A stretch of DNA of 64,000 bases, taken from positions 1-64,000 of the forward strand of contig JASDDH010000015.1 of the NCBI GenBank assembly GCA_030407505.1, read 5' to 3'. The stretch's first letter is position 1. Each line of letters opens with the position of its first letter. This DNA is from Planococcus sp. APC 4015. Its GTDB lineage: Bacteria; Actinomycetota; Actinomycetes; Actinomycetales; Microbacteriaceae. The position numbers and the translations under genes were made by a program. A model generated the notes under the pieces. It was given only the letters and a program-made list of their open reading frames with translations. It did not search any database and was not told the origin of the DNA. This document shows, piece after piece, positions 49,472 to 57,842 of this stretch.

Positions 49472-49566
49472 CGGACGTTCCGTCTGAGCAGGATCACTCA
49501 ACGACCGCGTCTGTCGCTTGACCGCCGCCCGCGGAGAGACGAGCGTAGGACGAGACGGAACGTCCG
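49472..49566. repeat. 94-bp element with perfect 14-bp inverted ends
   Basis: CGGACGTTCCGTCT at 49472–49485 matches the complement of 49553–49566, with 67 bases between. It occupies most of the gap before the aminotransferase gene. It could be a looped operator pair or a miniature element. A TTGACC at 49518 might be a -35, but no matching -10 is found. Confidence 0.6.
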
Positions 49567-49582
49567 CTGAAGGAGCACGCGC

Positions 49583-50890
49583 ATGACCGAAGACCTCGAC
49601 GCCCTCGCGAAGAAGCTCGACCGCGAGCACGTCTTCCACTCCTGGCTGGCGCAGGGGGGCCTGGACCTGCCCGTCATCGCGGGCGGCGAGGGCTCGGTCG
49701 TCTGGGACCACGCCGGCAACCGTCTGCTCGACTTCTCGAGCCAGCTCGTCAACGTCAACATCGGCCACCAGCATCCGGCCGTCGTGAAGGCGATCCAGGA
49801 TCAGGCGGCGCAGCTGGCCACGATCGGCCCCGCCACCGCCAATCTCGTGCGCGGTCAGGCGGCGCAGCGCATCCTGTCGAAAGCACCCGACGGCTTCCGC
49901 AAGGTCTTCTTCACGAACGGCGGCGCCGACGCCAACGAGAACGCGATCCGCATGGCGCGTCTGCACACCGGCCGCGACACGGTGCTCTCGACCTACCGCT
50001 CGTACCACGGCAACACGGGTGCGGCGATCGTCGCGACGGGCGACTGGCGACGGATGCCGAACCAGTACGCCCGCGGTCACGTGCACTTCTTCGGCCCCTA
50101 CCTCTACCGCAGCGAGTTCTGGGCGACGACCCCCGAAGAGGAATCGGCACGGGCCCTCCACCACCTCGAGCGCGTGATCCAGTCCGAGGGGCCCGCGACG
50201 ATCGCCGCACTGCTGCTCGAGTCGATCCCCGGCACGGCCGGCATCATGATCCCGCCCCCCGGCTACCTCGCGGGCGTCCGGGCACTGGCCGACAAGTACG
50301 GGATCATCCTGATCCTCGACGAGGTCATGGCCGGTTTCGGGCGCACCGGTCGCTGGTTCGCCTTCGACGGCTACGACGTCGTGCCCGACCTCATCACCTT
50401 CGCCAAGGGCGTCAACTCGGGCTACGTGCCGGTGGGCGGCGTGATCATCTCGGATGCCGTCTCGGCGACGTTCGACGAGCGGGTCTTCCCCGGCGGGCTG
50501 ACGTATTCGGGCCACCCGCTGGCGGCGGCATCCATCGTCGCGTCCATCGACGCGATGGAGGACGAGGGCATCGTCGAGCACGCGCGCCGCATCGGCGAGG
50601 AGCTGCTCGCCCCGGGCCTCGCGGCGCTCGCCGAGAAGCACGCGATGATCGGCGAGGTGCGCGGCGAGGGCGTCTTCTGGGCGCTCGAGCTCGTCTCCGA
50701 TCCGGCGACCCGCGAGCCGGTCGCAGCCGCGGTCATCGGACAGCTCAAGAAGGAGCTCACCGCACGCGGGCTGCTCCCGTTCAGCGCCGACAACCGCATC
50801 CACGTGGTGCCGCCCTGCGTCGTCACCGACGACGAGGTGCACCAGGCCCTCGCGATCTACGACGACGCCTTCGCCGCCGTCCACGTCTGA
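49583..50890 (+). CDS. Class III (omega) aminotransferase
   Basis: A 435-residue PLP enzyme; GAAGGAG precedes the ATG by eight bases. Features are the NGGADANENAIRMAR substrate/PLP phosphate region (about 112–126), LILDEVMAGFGRTG (Asp contacting PLP N1, about 245–260) and the Schiff-base Lys275 in TFAKGVNSGYVP. It most likely removes the amino group of beta-alanine or beta-aminoisobutyrate, giving malonate or methylmalonate semialdehyde, the product used by the next enzyme. The amino acceptor (pyruvate or 2-oxoglutarate) is unknown. Confidence 0.93.
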   Translation: MTEDLDALAKKLDREHVFHSWLAQGGLDLPVIAGGEGSVVWDHAGNRLLDFSSQLVNVNIGHQHPAVVKAIQDQAAQLATIGPATANLVRGQAAQRILSKAPDGFRKVFFTNGGADANENAIRMARLHTGRDTVLSTYRSYHGNTGAAIVATGDWRRMPNQYARGHVHFFGPYLYRSEFWATTPEEESARALHHLERVIQSEGPATIAALLLESIPGTAGIMIPPPGYLAGVRALADKYGIILILDEVMAGFGRTGRWFAFDGYDVVPDLITFAKGVNSGYVPVGGVIISDAVSATFDERVFPGGLTYSGHPLAAASIVASIDAMEDEGIVEHARRIGEELLAPGLAALAEKHAMIGEVRGEGVFWALELVSDPATREPVAAAVIGQLKKELTARGLLPFSADNRIHVVPPCVVTDDEVHQALAIYDDAFAAVHV

Positions 50891-50934
50891 GAACTGCCGG
50901 CTCTCACGAGGAGCCGCCGATGAAAGGAACCGAC

Positions 50935-52428
50935 ATGCCTGAGATCCTCGACCACTGGGTGGGCGGCGCCGCCTGGACAGGGACATCGACCCGCACCGGC
51001 GACGTCTTCAACCCCGCGCTCGGCACGGTGCAGAAGATCGTGCGCCTCGCCTCGGCGGCCGATGTGGCATCCGCCGTCGACGTCGCCTCGCAGGCCTGGC
51101 AGACGTGGCGCGACGCGTCGATCTCGAAGCGCACGGCCGTGATGTTCTCGTTCCGCGAGCTGCTCAACGCCCGCAAGGACGAGCTCGCCGCGATCCTCAC
51201 CGCCGAGCACGGAAAGGTGTTCTCGGACGCGCTGGGCGAGATCGCCCGCGGCATGGAGGTCGTCGAGTTCGCGTGCGGGCTCGGGCACCTCACGAAGGGT
51301 GCGTACTCCGAGAACGTCTCGACCGGCATCGACGTCTATTCGCTGCGTCAGCCGCTGGGCGTGGTGGGCATCATCAGCCCCTTCAACTTCCCCGCGATGG
51401 TGCCGCTGTGGTTCTTCGCGATCGCGATCGCCGCCGGCAACACCGTCATCCTGAAGCCGAGCGAGAAGGACCCGTCCGCGGCGAACTGGCTCGCCGCGCT
51501 GATGACCGAAGCGGGCCTTCCCGACGGCGTCCTCAACGTCGTGCACGGCGACAAGGAGTCCGTCGACGCCCTGCTCGAGCACCCCGATGTGCGGGCGATC
51601 TCGTTCGTCGGCTCGACGCCGATCGCCAAGTACGTCTACGAGACGGCGACGTCGCACGGCAAGCGCGTGCAGGCTCTCGGTGGCGCCAAGAACCACATGC
51701 TCGTGCTGCCGGATGCCGACCTCGACCTCGCCGCCGACGCCGCCGTGAACGCGGGCTTCGGCTCGGCCGGAGAACGCTGCATGGCGATCTCGGTCGTGCT
51801 CGCGGTCGACGCCGTCGCGGACGTGCTGGTCGGCAAGGTCGCCGAGCGCATGGCGACGCTGCGCACCGGAGACGGCATGCGCGGCTGCGACATGGGCCCT
51901 CTCATCACCAAGGTGCACCGCGACAAGGTGGCCTCGTACATCGAGGTGGCGGCCGCCGACGGTGCCGACGTCGTGGTCGACGGACGCGGCATCGAGATCG
52001 ACGGGGATCCCAACGGGTTCTGGCTCGGCCCCACTCTGATCGACAAGGTGCCCACCTCGTCGAGCGTGTATCGCGACGAGATCTTCGGGCCGGTGCTGTC
52101 GGTCGTGCGCGTCGAGGGCTACGAAGAAGGGCTCGAGATCATCAACTCGAGCCTGTACGGCAACGGCACGGCCATCTTCACCAACGACGGCGGCGCCGCG
52201 CGCCGCTTCCAGCGCGAGGCGACGGTCGGCATGATCGGCATCAACGTCCCGATCCCCGTTCCGGTGGCCTATCACTCGTTCGGCGGATGGAAGGCGTCGC
52301 TGTTCGGTGACGCCAAGGCGTACGGCCCGCACGGGTTCGACTTCTTCACGGCCGAGAAGGCGGTGACGAGCCGCTGGCTCGACCCGTCGCACGGCGGCCT
52401 GAACCTCGGGTTCCCGCAGCACGACTGA
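50935..52428 (+). CDS. mmsA: CoA-acylating (methyl)malonate-semialdehyde dehydrogenase
   Basis: The ATG at 50935 follows AAAGGAA at a usual distance (an ATG five codons upstream also has a ribosome site). The 497-residue aldehyde dehydrogenase carries the N-domain ISPFNFPAMVPLWFF, the NAD-binding KPSEKDPSAAN and FVGSTPIAKYVYE, and the catalytic Cys282 in GSAGERCMAIS; the Cys-Met context is typical of the MmsA/IolA group. It converts malonate or methylmalonate semialdehyde to acetyl-CoA or propionyl-CoA with loss of CO2. It completes the pathway encoded upstream. Confidence 0.95.
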   Translation: MPEILDHWVGGAAWTGTSTRTGDVFNPALGTVQKIVRLASAADVASAVDVASQAWQTWRDASISKRTAVMFSFRELLNARKDELAAILTAEHGKVFSDALGEIARGMEVVEFACGLGHLTKGAYSENVSTGIDVYSLRQPLGVVGIISPFNFPAMVPLWFFAIAIAAGNTVILKPSEKDPSAANWLAALMTEAGLPDGVLNVVHGDKESVDALLEHPDVRAISFVGSTPIAKYVYETATSHGKRVQALGGAKNHMLVLPDADLDLAADAAVNAGFGSAGERCMAISVVLAVDAVADVLVGKVAERMATLRTGDGMRGCDMGPLITKVHRDKVASYIEVAAADGADVVVDGRGIEIDGDPNGFWLGPTLIDKVPTSSSVYRDEIFGPVLSVVRVEGYEEGLEIINSSLYGNGTAIFTNDGGAARRFQREATVGMIGINVPIPVPVAYHSFGGWKASLFGDAKAYGPHGFDFFTAEKAVTSRWLDPSHGGLNLGFPQHD

Positions 52429-52438
52429 GCGCGTCACA

Positions 52439-53464
52439 TCACCGGGACAGGGGATCCCGCCCAGACCGAGGGGCAGGATCCCCTGCTTCGGCGAGGTCCC
52501 TCGGCTCGGTGACGGGAACGTACACCGTGACCGCCTCGGCGACCGCGGTGCAGCGCAGGGTGAACTCGCTGCCGGGAGGGTCGGCGAGCTCGCCGTCGTG
52601 AACGAAGACCGTGGAGTGCCCCGGCTCAGGGCGCACCACACACGCGAACTCCGTGACGAGCAGTCGCTCGACGTCTTCCTTCGGGGGCATCAGACCGAGA
52701 ACCCGCAGCACCGCAGCCGTCTTGCGGCCGAACGCGAGCGAGGCGATGGCGCGCACCCGCGACCCGCGCGCATGATGGATCCGCACGTCGAGGATCGCCG
52801 TGGTGAGTTCATCACGCTGCATCGTCGCCACGCGATCGGGCTCGTTGCGTCCGATGCCGACGAACACCGACCAGACGCGAGCGCGCCGGCCGTCGACGAC
52901 GATCGTCAGCGGCTCGGCGGTCTTCATCGTCCGCCACGCGGCGACGATGCCGCCCAGCCACTTGCCCAGACGGGCTCGATCATGGTCGCGCTTCTCGATG
53001 AGCTCGGGGTAGCTGCCGAGCGAGACCGCGTTGAGCGCCAGGATCTGCTCGTCGCCGTCGGACGACGCCGAGATCGCACTGACGGCGAGCGTGCGCCCGC
53101 CTTCGAACGCGTCGAGTGCGGCGTCGACGTCGTCGAGGCCCGCGGAGCGCGCGAAGTGATTGAACGTGCCGCCGGGCACGACCAGCAGCGGACGGTCGAA
53201 GCGCCGGGCGAGCCCCGCCATCCGCGAGACGGATCCGTCGCCGCCGTAGACGCCGAGCACCGACGGCGCGGGGCTCGCCTCCATCGCCTGCGTGACGACC
53301 TCGGTGAGATCCTCGTCTTCGCCGAGCACCCGGACCTCGGCGCCGGGAAGCCGGCGCGCGAACTCCTGCGCCGGGTCGAGCCGGATCACCGACGTTCCCG
53401 AGCGGGAGTTGCGGACGAGCAGCAGGCCACGCCCGGTGGGCTCTTGCGGCGGGGTGTCGGGCAT
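52439..53464 (-). CDS. Diacylglycerol kinase-family lipid kinase
   Basis: The ATG at 53464 fits a -10-like TAAGGT exactly six bases upstream; a GTG one codon earlier is the alternative. The 341-residue protein has the DAGK catalytic motif GGDGSVSRMAGLARRFDRPL (in part, about 80–92), followed by VVPGGTFNHFARS, and the C-terminal beta domain ending with HDGELADPPGSEF. This family phosphorylates diacylglycerol or other lipids at the membrane. The gene is convergent with mmsA with ten bases between them and is not otherwise linked to its neighbours. Confidence 0.92.
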   Translation of the reverse strand: MPDTPPQEPTGRGLLLVRNSRSGTSVIRLDPAQEFARRLPGAEVRVLGEDEDLTEVVTQAMEASPAPSVLGVYGGDGSVSRMAGLARRFDRPLLVVPGGTFNHFARSAGLDDVDAALDAFEGGRTLAVSAISASSDGDEQILALNAVSLGSYPELIEKRDHDRARLGKWLGGIVAAWRTMKTAEPLTIVVDGRRARVWSVFVGIGRNEPDRVATMQRDELTTAILDVRIHHARGSRVRAIASLAFGRKTAAVLRVLGLMPPKEDVERLLVTEFACVVRPEPGHSTVFVHDGELADPPGSEFTLRCTAVAEAVTVYVPVTEPRDLAEAGDPAPRSGRDPLSR

Positions 53465-53470
53465 CACACG

Positions 53471-53476
53471 ACCTTA
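53471..53476 (-). promoter_or_regulatory. -10 element, leaderless start of the lipid kinase
   Basis: Minus-strand TAAGGT, six bases, ATG at 53464. Confidence 0.5.
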
Positions 53477-53496
53477 GTCCCGTCGTCGGCCGCCGA

Positions 53497-53964
53497 TCAG
53501 TCCAAGGCGACGGGGCGGTTCTCGAAGAACGTCTGGAGCACGACGGTCGTGCGGGTGTTGACGGATGCCGCCTGCCGGATGTCTCGGATGAGCCGCTCGA
53601 GCGCACGCGGGGTCGCGACCCGCACGAAGAGCATGTAGGCCGCGGCACCCGCGACGGAGTGGCACGCCTCGATCTCGACCAGGTGCTCCAGGAGTTCGGG
53701 CGCGTTGTCGGGCTGCGCAGGGTCGAGAGGGGTGATCTCGACGAAGGCCGACAGCGGCTTGCCGACCGCCTCGGCGTCGACGAGCGCGCGGTAGCCGGCG
53801 ATGACACCGCGCTGCTCCAGTCGTCGCAGCCGGGCCTGCACCGCCGACGTGCCGAGCCCGACGGACTGGGAGATCTCGGCGAGCGTCGCACGCGCGTCGA
53901 GCGAGACGGCGCGGACGATCTGCGCGTCGATGTCGTCGTCTATGCGGATGCGGGGATCATTCAT
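53497..53964 (-). CDS. Lrp/AsnC family transcriptional regulator
   Basis: A 155-residue regulator: N-terminal helix-turn-helix (DAQIVRAVSLDARATLAEISQSVGLGTSAVQARLRRLE in pieces, about 10–48) with the wing GVIAGYRALVD, and a C-terminal RAM ligand-binding domain (CHSVAGAAAYMLFVRV). Lrp-like proteins sense amino acids and form octamers. It is divergent from the DUF6421-like gene, and the threonine aldolase gene is two genes on, so control of amino-acid metabolism there is plausible. The ATG has TAGTCT six bases upstream. Confidence 0.93.
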   Translation of the reverse strand: MNDPRIRIDDDIDAQIVRAVSLDARATLAEISQSVGLGTSAVQARLRRLEQRGVIAGYRALVDAEAVGKPLSAFVEITPLDPAQPDNAPELLEHLVEIEACHSVAGAAAYMLFVRVATPRALERLIRDIRQAASVNTRTTVVLQTFFENRPVALD

Positions 53965-53970
53965 GAGCGA

Positions 53971-53976
53971 AGACTA
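53971..53976 (-). promoter_or_regulatory. -10 element, leaderless start of the Lrp-type regulator
   Basis: Minus-strand TAGTCT, TCGCTC, ATG. Confidence 0.55.
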
Positions 53977-54027
53977 GCGCTCCGGAAACTTTCCGGCCTG
54001 AGGTTCGATCGGGCGTAGGGATTCCGT

Positions 54028-54033
54028 TAGAAT
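54028..54033 (+). promoter_or_regulatory. -10 element of the DUF6421-like gene
   Basis: TAGAAT, a near-perfect -10, about 35 bases before the ATG. TTCGAT lies 18 bases upstream as a weak -35. Unlike many neighbours, this gene has a real leader with GGAGG. Confidence 0.6.
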
Positions 54034-54067
54034 CGGCGTCATCGCTCTCGCAACCTCGGAGGTCTCC

Positions 54068-55561
54068 ATGTCAATGACCCAGCACTCTCGTGCCGGTGAT
54101 GTCGCCGTCGGCCGTGAGGACGCTTCGACGAGCTCAGCGACCGCAGCGGGCTCGGCGGCCGGAGCGGGCTCGGCGATGGCCGTGGAGCACACCGCATCGT
54201 GGCGCTCGCTTAAGGCCGCCGCCGTCGCCCTGCAGGGCATCCAGATCAAGGACGGCTCGATCCCCGAGCCGACTGCCCACGACGCCGCACGCGCGCATGT
54301 CGCGACGATCGTCGCGGCGATCCACGACCTCGCGCCGTCGTTCCCGCACGACGCCGACTACCTGCGGGCGAGCGTCCGCGACTTCGAGCGCTGGGCCGAC
54401 GGCGGTTTCGGCGTGCCCGACTTCTACGACTCGCTCGTCGCGTTCCAACCGCAGCAGCACCGCGTCGACGGCATCCGTCACCTCGTCGTCTTCCCCATGT
54501 ACACCCAGAACGGCTCGCAGAACCGGTTCGTCGAGGCGCTGATCGTGCAGGCGATCTGGCCCGAGTTCATCGCGCAGCTCGAGGCAGGCGACTACGGCAA
54601 CAAGCTCTTCGTCTCGCTGCGCCTCATCGACTTCACGCCCGGCTACGACACGAACTCGGCGGTGCTCTTCCCCGAGACGGTCGCGATGCGCGAGATCCCG
54701 ACGTTCACGTGGGGCGCGATCTTCCAGGACCGCGAGGCGGCGCGCTACCGCCGCGTGACGCGCGCGGCATCCGCCATCACCAAGCTCGACCTGCCCGATG
54801 ACGCGGCCCGCCTGCTCGATGACCAGCAGCTCGCCGAGAAGACCTTCGTGATGTGGGACATCATCCACGACCGCACCCACATGCGCGGAGACCTGCCGTT
54901 CGACCCGTTCATGATCAAGCAGCGGATGCCGTACTTCCTGTACTCGCTCGAAGAGCTGCGCTGCGACCTGACGGCCTTCCGCGAGTCAGTCGCGATCACG
55001 GCGCGGTTGCGGGCCCGGGCGGAAGCGCACGCGGCCGGTGAGCCCGTCGAACCGCTCGACGCGATCGAGGCCGAGACGCTCGAGCACGCGGTGCTCGTGC
55101 AGTACGCGGTGATCTTCGACCGCATCTTCCGCTTCTCGATCACCGGCTCACGCGTGCGCAACTACGACGGCCTCGGCGGGCAGCTGCTGTTCGCGTGGCT
55201 GCACCAGCGTGGCGTGCTGCACTGGACCGACACCGCGCTCGCTTTCGACTGGGATGCCGTGCCCGCGGCCGTCGTCGCCCTCAGCGACGCCATCGACGAG
55301 CTCTACTGGCGCTCGATCGACCGGCCCAAGACGGCGCACTGGCTCGCCGCCTACGATCTCGTGCGCGCCACCCTCACGCCGAACCCCGCATCACGGTGGG
55401 CGCGGGGTCTTCCCGACGAGATCCTCGGCGGGCCGCCGAAGGGCTACACCGATGCGGTGCTGGACGACGAGTTCCCGCTGTCGATGTTCTTCGAGGCGCT
55501 CGACAAGAAGATGAAGCCGGTCATCGAGTCGACGGTCGGCATCCGCGGCGACGATGACTGA
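54068..55561 (+). CDS. DUF6421-like protein of unknown function
   Basis: A 497-residue cytoplasmic protein starting after GGAGG-tctcc. Residues 1–40 are variable; part of them (DASTSSAT, about 18–25) is translated from a dispersed repeat. The conserved body starts near WRSLKAAAVAL and includes VFPMYTQNGSQNRFVEALI, FTWGAIFQDREAARY, MWDIIHDRTHMRGDLPFDPF (possible metal-binding His/Asp/His), and NYDGLGGQLLFAWLHQ. I match it to DUF6421 from memory with moderate certainty; no function is known. It precedes an SDR remnant and a threonine aldolase gene. Confidence 0.8.
   Translation: MSMTQHSRAGDVAVGREDASTSSATAAGSAAGAGSAMAVEHTASWRSLKAAAVALQGIQIKDGSIPEPTAHDAARAHVATIVAAIHDLAPSFPHDADYLRASVRDFERWADGGFGVPDFYDSLVAFQPQQHRVDGIRHLVVFPMYTQNGSQNRFVEALIVQAIWPEFIAQLEAGDYGNKLFVSLRLIDFTPGYDTNSAVLFPETVAMREIPTFTWGAIFQDREAARYRRVTRAASAITKLDLPDDAARLLDDQQLAEKTFVMWDIIHDRTHMRGDLPFDPFMIKQRMPYFLYSLEELRCDLTAFRESVAITARLRARAEAHAAGEPVEPLDAIEAETLEHAVLVQYAVIFDRIFRFSITGSRVRNYDGLGGQLLFAWLHQRGVLHWTDTALAFDWDAVPAAVVALSDAIDELYWRSIDRPKTAHWLAAYDLVRATLTPNPASRWARGLPDEILGGPPKGYTDAVLDDEFPLSMFFEALDKKMKPVIESTVGIRGDDD
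54121..54142 (+). repeat. Dispersed repeat half in the DUF6421-like gene
   Basis: CGCTTCGACGAGCTCAGCGA plus two bases, identical over 22 bases to 44515–44536 read in the other direction. It is translated near the N-terminus, upstream of the conserved domain. Confidence 0.8.
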
Positions 55562-56119
55562 CGGCGCGCTCGCCGTCGTCGAGACCGCATCTCCTCGCCG
55601 AGACCGCACGTCGATCGCGGCGGTGACATGCGGTCTCGGCGACGACCCGCGTACTCGGCGGTGTCGGCGCTCGCGGAGCGGGTACCGGCCGTCGACGGCA
55701 TCCTGCACCTCGTGGGCGGATGGCGCGGAGGCGGAGGCCTGGCTGGACAGTCCGACGAGGACTACCGCGCCCTCGAGGGGTCGTTCACGGCGCTCCGGCA
55801 CGTGTCGCGCGCCTTCGACGCCGATCTGCGGGCGTCGAGCGCCGGCCGGTTGGCGATCGTGTCGTCGACAGCGGTCGCCAGACCGCTCGCGGGCGGCGCG
55901 AACTACGCGGCGGTGAAGGCGGCGAGCGAGGCATGGACGCGTGCGGTCGCGCAGGGCTTCGCGAAGGCCGCCCGGGATGCCGGCGAGCCGCTGACGGCGG
56001 CATCCGTCGTCTTCCGCGTGAAGAGCCTCGACGGCCGCGAACAGGAGCTCGCAGACGCCTACGTCGCACTGTGGGACTCCCCCGCGTCCGGCGTCAACGA
56101 CCGGATCATCGACCTCTAG
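55554..56119 (+). pseudogene. SDR oxidoreductase remnant with N-terminal part replaced by a palindrome
   Basis: The expected SDR start MTDGALAVV (55554–55580) is present and overlaps the upstream stop, but the glycine-rich Rossmann motif and about 60 residues are gone. In their place is a palindromic element, after which the SDR resumes in a different frame: VDGILHLVGGWRGGGG, active-site Ser in AIVSSTA, and YxxxK in NYAAVKAASEAW, continuing to a normal C-terminus. Translation could restart at an ATG at 55628 (163 residues), but that product could not bind NAD(P). The neighbours on both sides are intact. Loss of function is the likely outcome. Confidence 0.8.
55576..55645. repeat. Palindromic element at the SDR deletion junction
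   Basis: The unit TCGCCGAGACCGCA (55595–55608) pairs perfectly with 55629–55642; a further copy TCGTCGAGACCGCA at 55576–55589 gives a second pairing option with the outer arm. The element fills exactly the gap between the two surviving parts of the SDR gene. Confidence 0.75.
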
Positions 56120-56122
56120 GCT
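56117..56122 (+). promoter_or_regulatory. -10 element of the threonine aldolase gene, overlapping the SDR stop
   Basis: TAGGCT, eight bases, GTG at 56131. Its first three bases are the TAG stop of the SDR remnant. Confidence 0.55.
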
Positions 56123-56130
56123 GGACACCC

Positions 56131-57195
56131 GTGACCACCCTGCATGACACCACCGTCCGCGGCTTCGCCTCGGACAACTACTCCGGCATCCACCCCGAGG
56201 TGCTCGCGGCGATCGCCGCCGCCAACGACGGGCATCAGGTCGCCTACGGCGACGACGCGTACACGGAGCGCCTGCAGTCCGTGATGGCGGACCACTTCGG
56301 CGACGGTGTCGAGGCGTATCCGGTCTTCAACGGCACCGGCGCCAACGTCGTCGGACTGCAGTCGATGATCCCCCGCTGGGGTGCCGTCATCACCGCCACG
56401 ACCGCCCACATCAATGTCGACGAAGGCGGGGCGCCCGAGCGGGTCGCGGGCATCAAGCTGCTGACGGTTCCCACCCACGACGGCAAGCTCACCCCCGACC
56501 TCATCGACCGCGAGGCGTGGGGCTGGGGCGACGAGCACCGCGCGCAGCCGCTCGTCGTGTCGATCACGCAGTCCACCGAGCTCGGAACGCTCTACACCGC
56601 CGATGAGATCCGTGCCATCGCCGACCACGCGCACGGCCTCGGCATGCGGGTGCACCTCGACGGCGCGCGCATCTCGAACGCGGCCGCCGCCCTCGGCGTC
56701 CCGCTGCGGGCATTCACCCGCGACGCCGGGGTCGACGTGCTGAGCTTCGGCGGCACGAAGAACGGCGCGATGCTCGGCGAGGCGGTCGTGGTGCTCGAGC
56801 CCGCGGCATCCACGGGTCTGAAATTCCTGCGCAAGCTCGACATGCAGCTCTCGTCGAAGATGCGCTTCGTGTCGGCGCAGCTGATCGCGCTGCTCGAGGG
56901 CGATCTGTGGCTGCGCAACGCGTCTCACTCGAATGCGATGGCCCGGCGCCTGCGCGCGGGGGTCGAAGCCGGCCTCGCCGACGGATCGATCCGCGGCGTG
57001 GAGTTCACACAGCCGACCCAGGCGAACGGGGTCTTCGCGACGCTGCCCGACGGTGTCGCCGACCGGCTGCGCGCGTCTTTCCGCTTCTACGACTGGGACG
57101 CCGCGAAGAACGAGGTGCGGTGGATGTGCTCGTTCGACACGTCCGAGAACGACATCGACGCGTTCGTCCAGGCGATCGCGCGCGAGACGGCCTGA
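56131..57195 (+). CDS. Low-specificity threonine aldolase/beta-eliminating lyase
   Basis: A 354-residue PLP enzyme, start GTG. The N-terminal SDNYSGIHPEVLAAI, GYGDDAYTERL-like segment AYGDDAYTERL, FNGTGANVVGL (PLP phosphate), THDGKLTP, the Asp-containing MRVHLDGARISNA and the Schiff-base Lys210 in SFGGTKNGAM are all classical for threonine aldolases, which split threonine or allo-threonine into glycine and acetaldehyde. A promoter before it keeps it expressed despite the broken SDR gene upstream. The divergent Lrp regulator 2 kb away may be linked. Confidence 0.94.
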   Translation: MTTLHDTTVRGFASDNYSGIHPEVLAAIAAANDGHQVAYGDDAYTERLQSVMADHFGDGVEAYPVFNGTGANVVGLQSMIPRWGAVITATTAHINVDEGGAPERVAGIKLLTVPTHDGKLTPDLIDREAWGWGDEHRAQPLVVSITQSTELGTLYTADEIRAIADHAHGLGMRVHLDGARISNAAAALGVPLRAFTRDAGVDVLSFGGTKNGAMLGEAVVVLEPAASTGLKFLRKLDMQLSSKMRFVSAQLIALLEGDLWLRNASHSNAMARRLRAGVEAGLADGSIRGVEFTQPTQANGVFATLPDGVADRLRASFRFYDWDAAKNEVRWMCSFDTSENDIDAFVQAIARETA

Positions 57196-57213
57196 CCGCG
57201 GTCGGTCTCGGGG

Positions 57214-57801
57214 TCAGCGCAGGGCGCCGACGCTTGCGAGCGCGAGCCGGATGAGCGTTCCCCGGCCGCCCTCCATCTCGGCCGCCAGCGCATCGGACGA
57301 CGCCTCTTCGGGCGTGAGCCACGTGACTTCGAGGGCGTCCTGGCGTGGTTCGCAGGTGCCGCTGACGGGCACGATGAACGCGAGCGAGACGGCATGCTGC
57401 CGGTCGTCGTGGAACGCGCTGACTCCGGGGAGCGGGAAGTACTCCGCCACGGTGAACGGCGCGGCCTGCGGCAGCAGCGTCGGGAACGCCATGGGGCCGA
57501 GGTCGTTCTCGAGGTGCCGGAACAGCGCGTCGCGCACGGTCTCGCCGTAGCGCACGCGACCCGAGACGATCGTGCGGGTCATCTCGCCCAGCGGCGTCGC
57601 GCGCAGCAGGATGCCGACCTGCACGACCTGACCCATGCCGTCCAGTCGCACGGGGATGCCCTCGACGTAGAGCATCGGCAGGCGGCGGCGCGATTCGGCG
57701 AGCTCGACGTCGCTGAGCCACGCCGGGTTCGACACGTTCCCCTGGGGCGGACCGTACGGTTCGTCGCCGGCCGGCTCGGGATCGGGGGTGCGTACGGACA
57801 T
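57214..57801 (-). CDS. Nudix-like protein (DUF4916 type)
   Basis: The ATG at 57801 has TATACA six bases before it, and the product is 195 residues. After a variable N-terminus comes NPAWLSDVELAESRRRLP, then a Nudix-like box at about 105–126: GRVRYGETVRD…RHLENDLG. Compared with the consensus GX5EX7REXXEEXG, the Arg is followed by His instead of Glu, though later acidic residues remain, so metal binding may be altered. Nudix enzymes cleave nucleoside diphosphates linked to other groups; the substrate is unknown. It is convergent with the threonine aldolase gene and divergent from the esterase gene. Confidence 0.82.
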   Translation of the reverse strand: MSVRTPDPEPAGDEPYGPPQGNVSNPAWLSDVELAESRRRLPMLYVEGIPVRLDGMGQVVQVGILLRATPLGEMTRTIVSGRVRYGETVRDALFRHLENDLGPMAFPTLLPQAAPFTVAEYFPLPGVSAFHDDRQHAVSLAFIVPVSGTCEPRQDALEVTWLTPEEASSDALAAEMEGGRGTLIRLALASVGALR

Positions 57802-57807
57802 GAGTCC

Positions 57808-57813
57808 TGTATA
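57808..57813 (-). promoter_or_regulatory. -10 element, leaderless start of the Nudix-like gene
   Basis: Minus-strand TATACA, GGACTC, ATG. Confidence 0.5.
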
Positions 57814-57842
57814 CCCCACGCCCGCCTGCGAGGATGGAGCGC

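Noticed and set aside
55628..56119. Short SDR as an intact gene
   Set aside because: The product would lack the glycine-rich NAD(P)-binding region, and the true SDR start is visible upstream in another frame.
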